From positions 53,447-117,446 of the forward strand of contig NZ_JALKIM010000003.1 of the NCBI RefSeq assembly GCF_023050945.1: a stretch of DNA of 64,000 nucleotides. The letters are read 5' to 3'. This document shows positions 63,758 to 64,000 of this stretch, piece after piece; the first letter of the stretch is position 1; the number at the start of each line of letters is the position of its first letter. Below the pieces are notes generated by a model, which worked only from the letters and a program-made list of their open reading frames with translations, was not told the DNA's origin and made no database searches. A program made the position numbers and the translations under genes. Source of the stretch: Anaerobiospirillum sp. NML120448 (lineage in GTDB: Bacteria; Pseudomonadota; Gammaproteobacteria; Enterobacterales; Succinivibrionaceae).

Positions 63758-64000
63758 CTCCATCCTCAAAGCAAAAGCCTCTTACTTCAAGCGCTTTAGC
63801 TTTGCCAATCTCTAAACCCTAAAGGCCCAATGCCTAAGGCCTAAAGACTCTCCCCAGTGGTTAAATTGAAAACCATAGCCCGGCATTATTGATAGGTATC
63901 GATTGGTGCTTAAAGAAAAACCTAAAAATTTAGTGTGAAAATTTGGATCGTTTTGATCCATTTTTTTGCCAAAATGTTGTATCTAGTAAAGTGATAAAAA
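63758..64000. other. Window end: leader-like sequence with a terminator-like hairpin
   Basis: CTAAAGGCC/CCTAAGG words at 63810-63850, then TGGATC-GTTTT-GATCCA (63944-63960) followed by seven T. This is either a small terminator or a leader hairpin of a gene beyond the window. Confidence 0.5.

Overview
The window reads as chromosome from an AT-rich, probably anaerobic gammaproteobacterium. The closest fit I can suggest is the Succinivibrionaceae/Aeromonadales side of the class. Three things point there: IlvD, GapA, HrpA, TrxB and DapE look gammaproteobacterial, the usg-fimV gene pair is a gammaproteobacterial arrangement, and an oxygen-sensitive radical-SAM sulfatase maturase is present. Genus is inference only; no rRNA or tRNA gene was seen. 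No phage, integrase, complete insertion sequence or CRISPR array was seen.

Layout. 1-3.5 kb: the tail of an unknown gene, an anaerobic sulfatase maturase and gapA. 4.4-12.3 kb: storage-glucan block of malQ, glgB and glgX, all on + but each with its own long leader or terminator; glgB has a striking terminator-like hairpin in its leader. 12.5-21.6 kb: hrpA with a long low-complexity N-terminus, an orphan IS630-type helix-turn-helix protein, a YebE/DUF533 protein, an HPr-like carrier and an S24-fold protein that has lost its catalytic residues. 22.6-27.1 kb: a chemoreceptor, an exported His/Met/Cys-rich protein with a decayed small paralogue beside it, and a VanY-type carboxypeptidase. 27.2-41 kb: a giant FimV (about 3270 residues, several internal repeat arrays), usg and a second chemoreceptor. 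41.8-51.7 kb: trxB, dapE, an unknown acidic protein, a 1464-residue protein joining a repeat-rich soluble region to a membrane domain that distantly resembles CobS, a decayed membrane-protein gene, and a membrane J-domain protein. 52-64 kb: metNI, ilvE/ilvD, a BASS-family transporter preceded by a previously unlisted 59-codon small gene, a two-TM unknown, an exported protein with the LGCLNC...NPP motif and a Gfo/Idh/MocA oxidoreductase.

How it works together. The core genes cover glycogen/maltodextrin handling (MalQ, GlgB, GlgX), glycolysis (GapA), thiol redox (TrxB), lysine/peptidoglycan precursor synthesis (DapE), branched-chain amino acids (IlvE, IlvD) and methionine uptake (MetNI, without MetQ). 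The cell-surface and polarity side is FimV with two chemoreceptors. The most unusual material is the very large acidic repeat proteins, the degenerate paralogues hidden in gaps, the long perfect palindromes upstream of both chemoreceptor genes, and gaps made of short recurring palindromic words (AAGCTA, GCCATGGC, AAAGGC). Functions are assigned by reading motifs by eye; no database search was possible.
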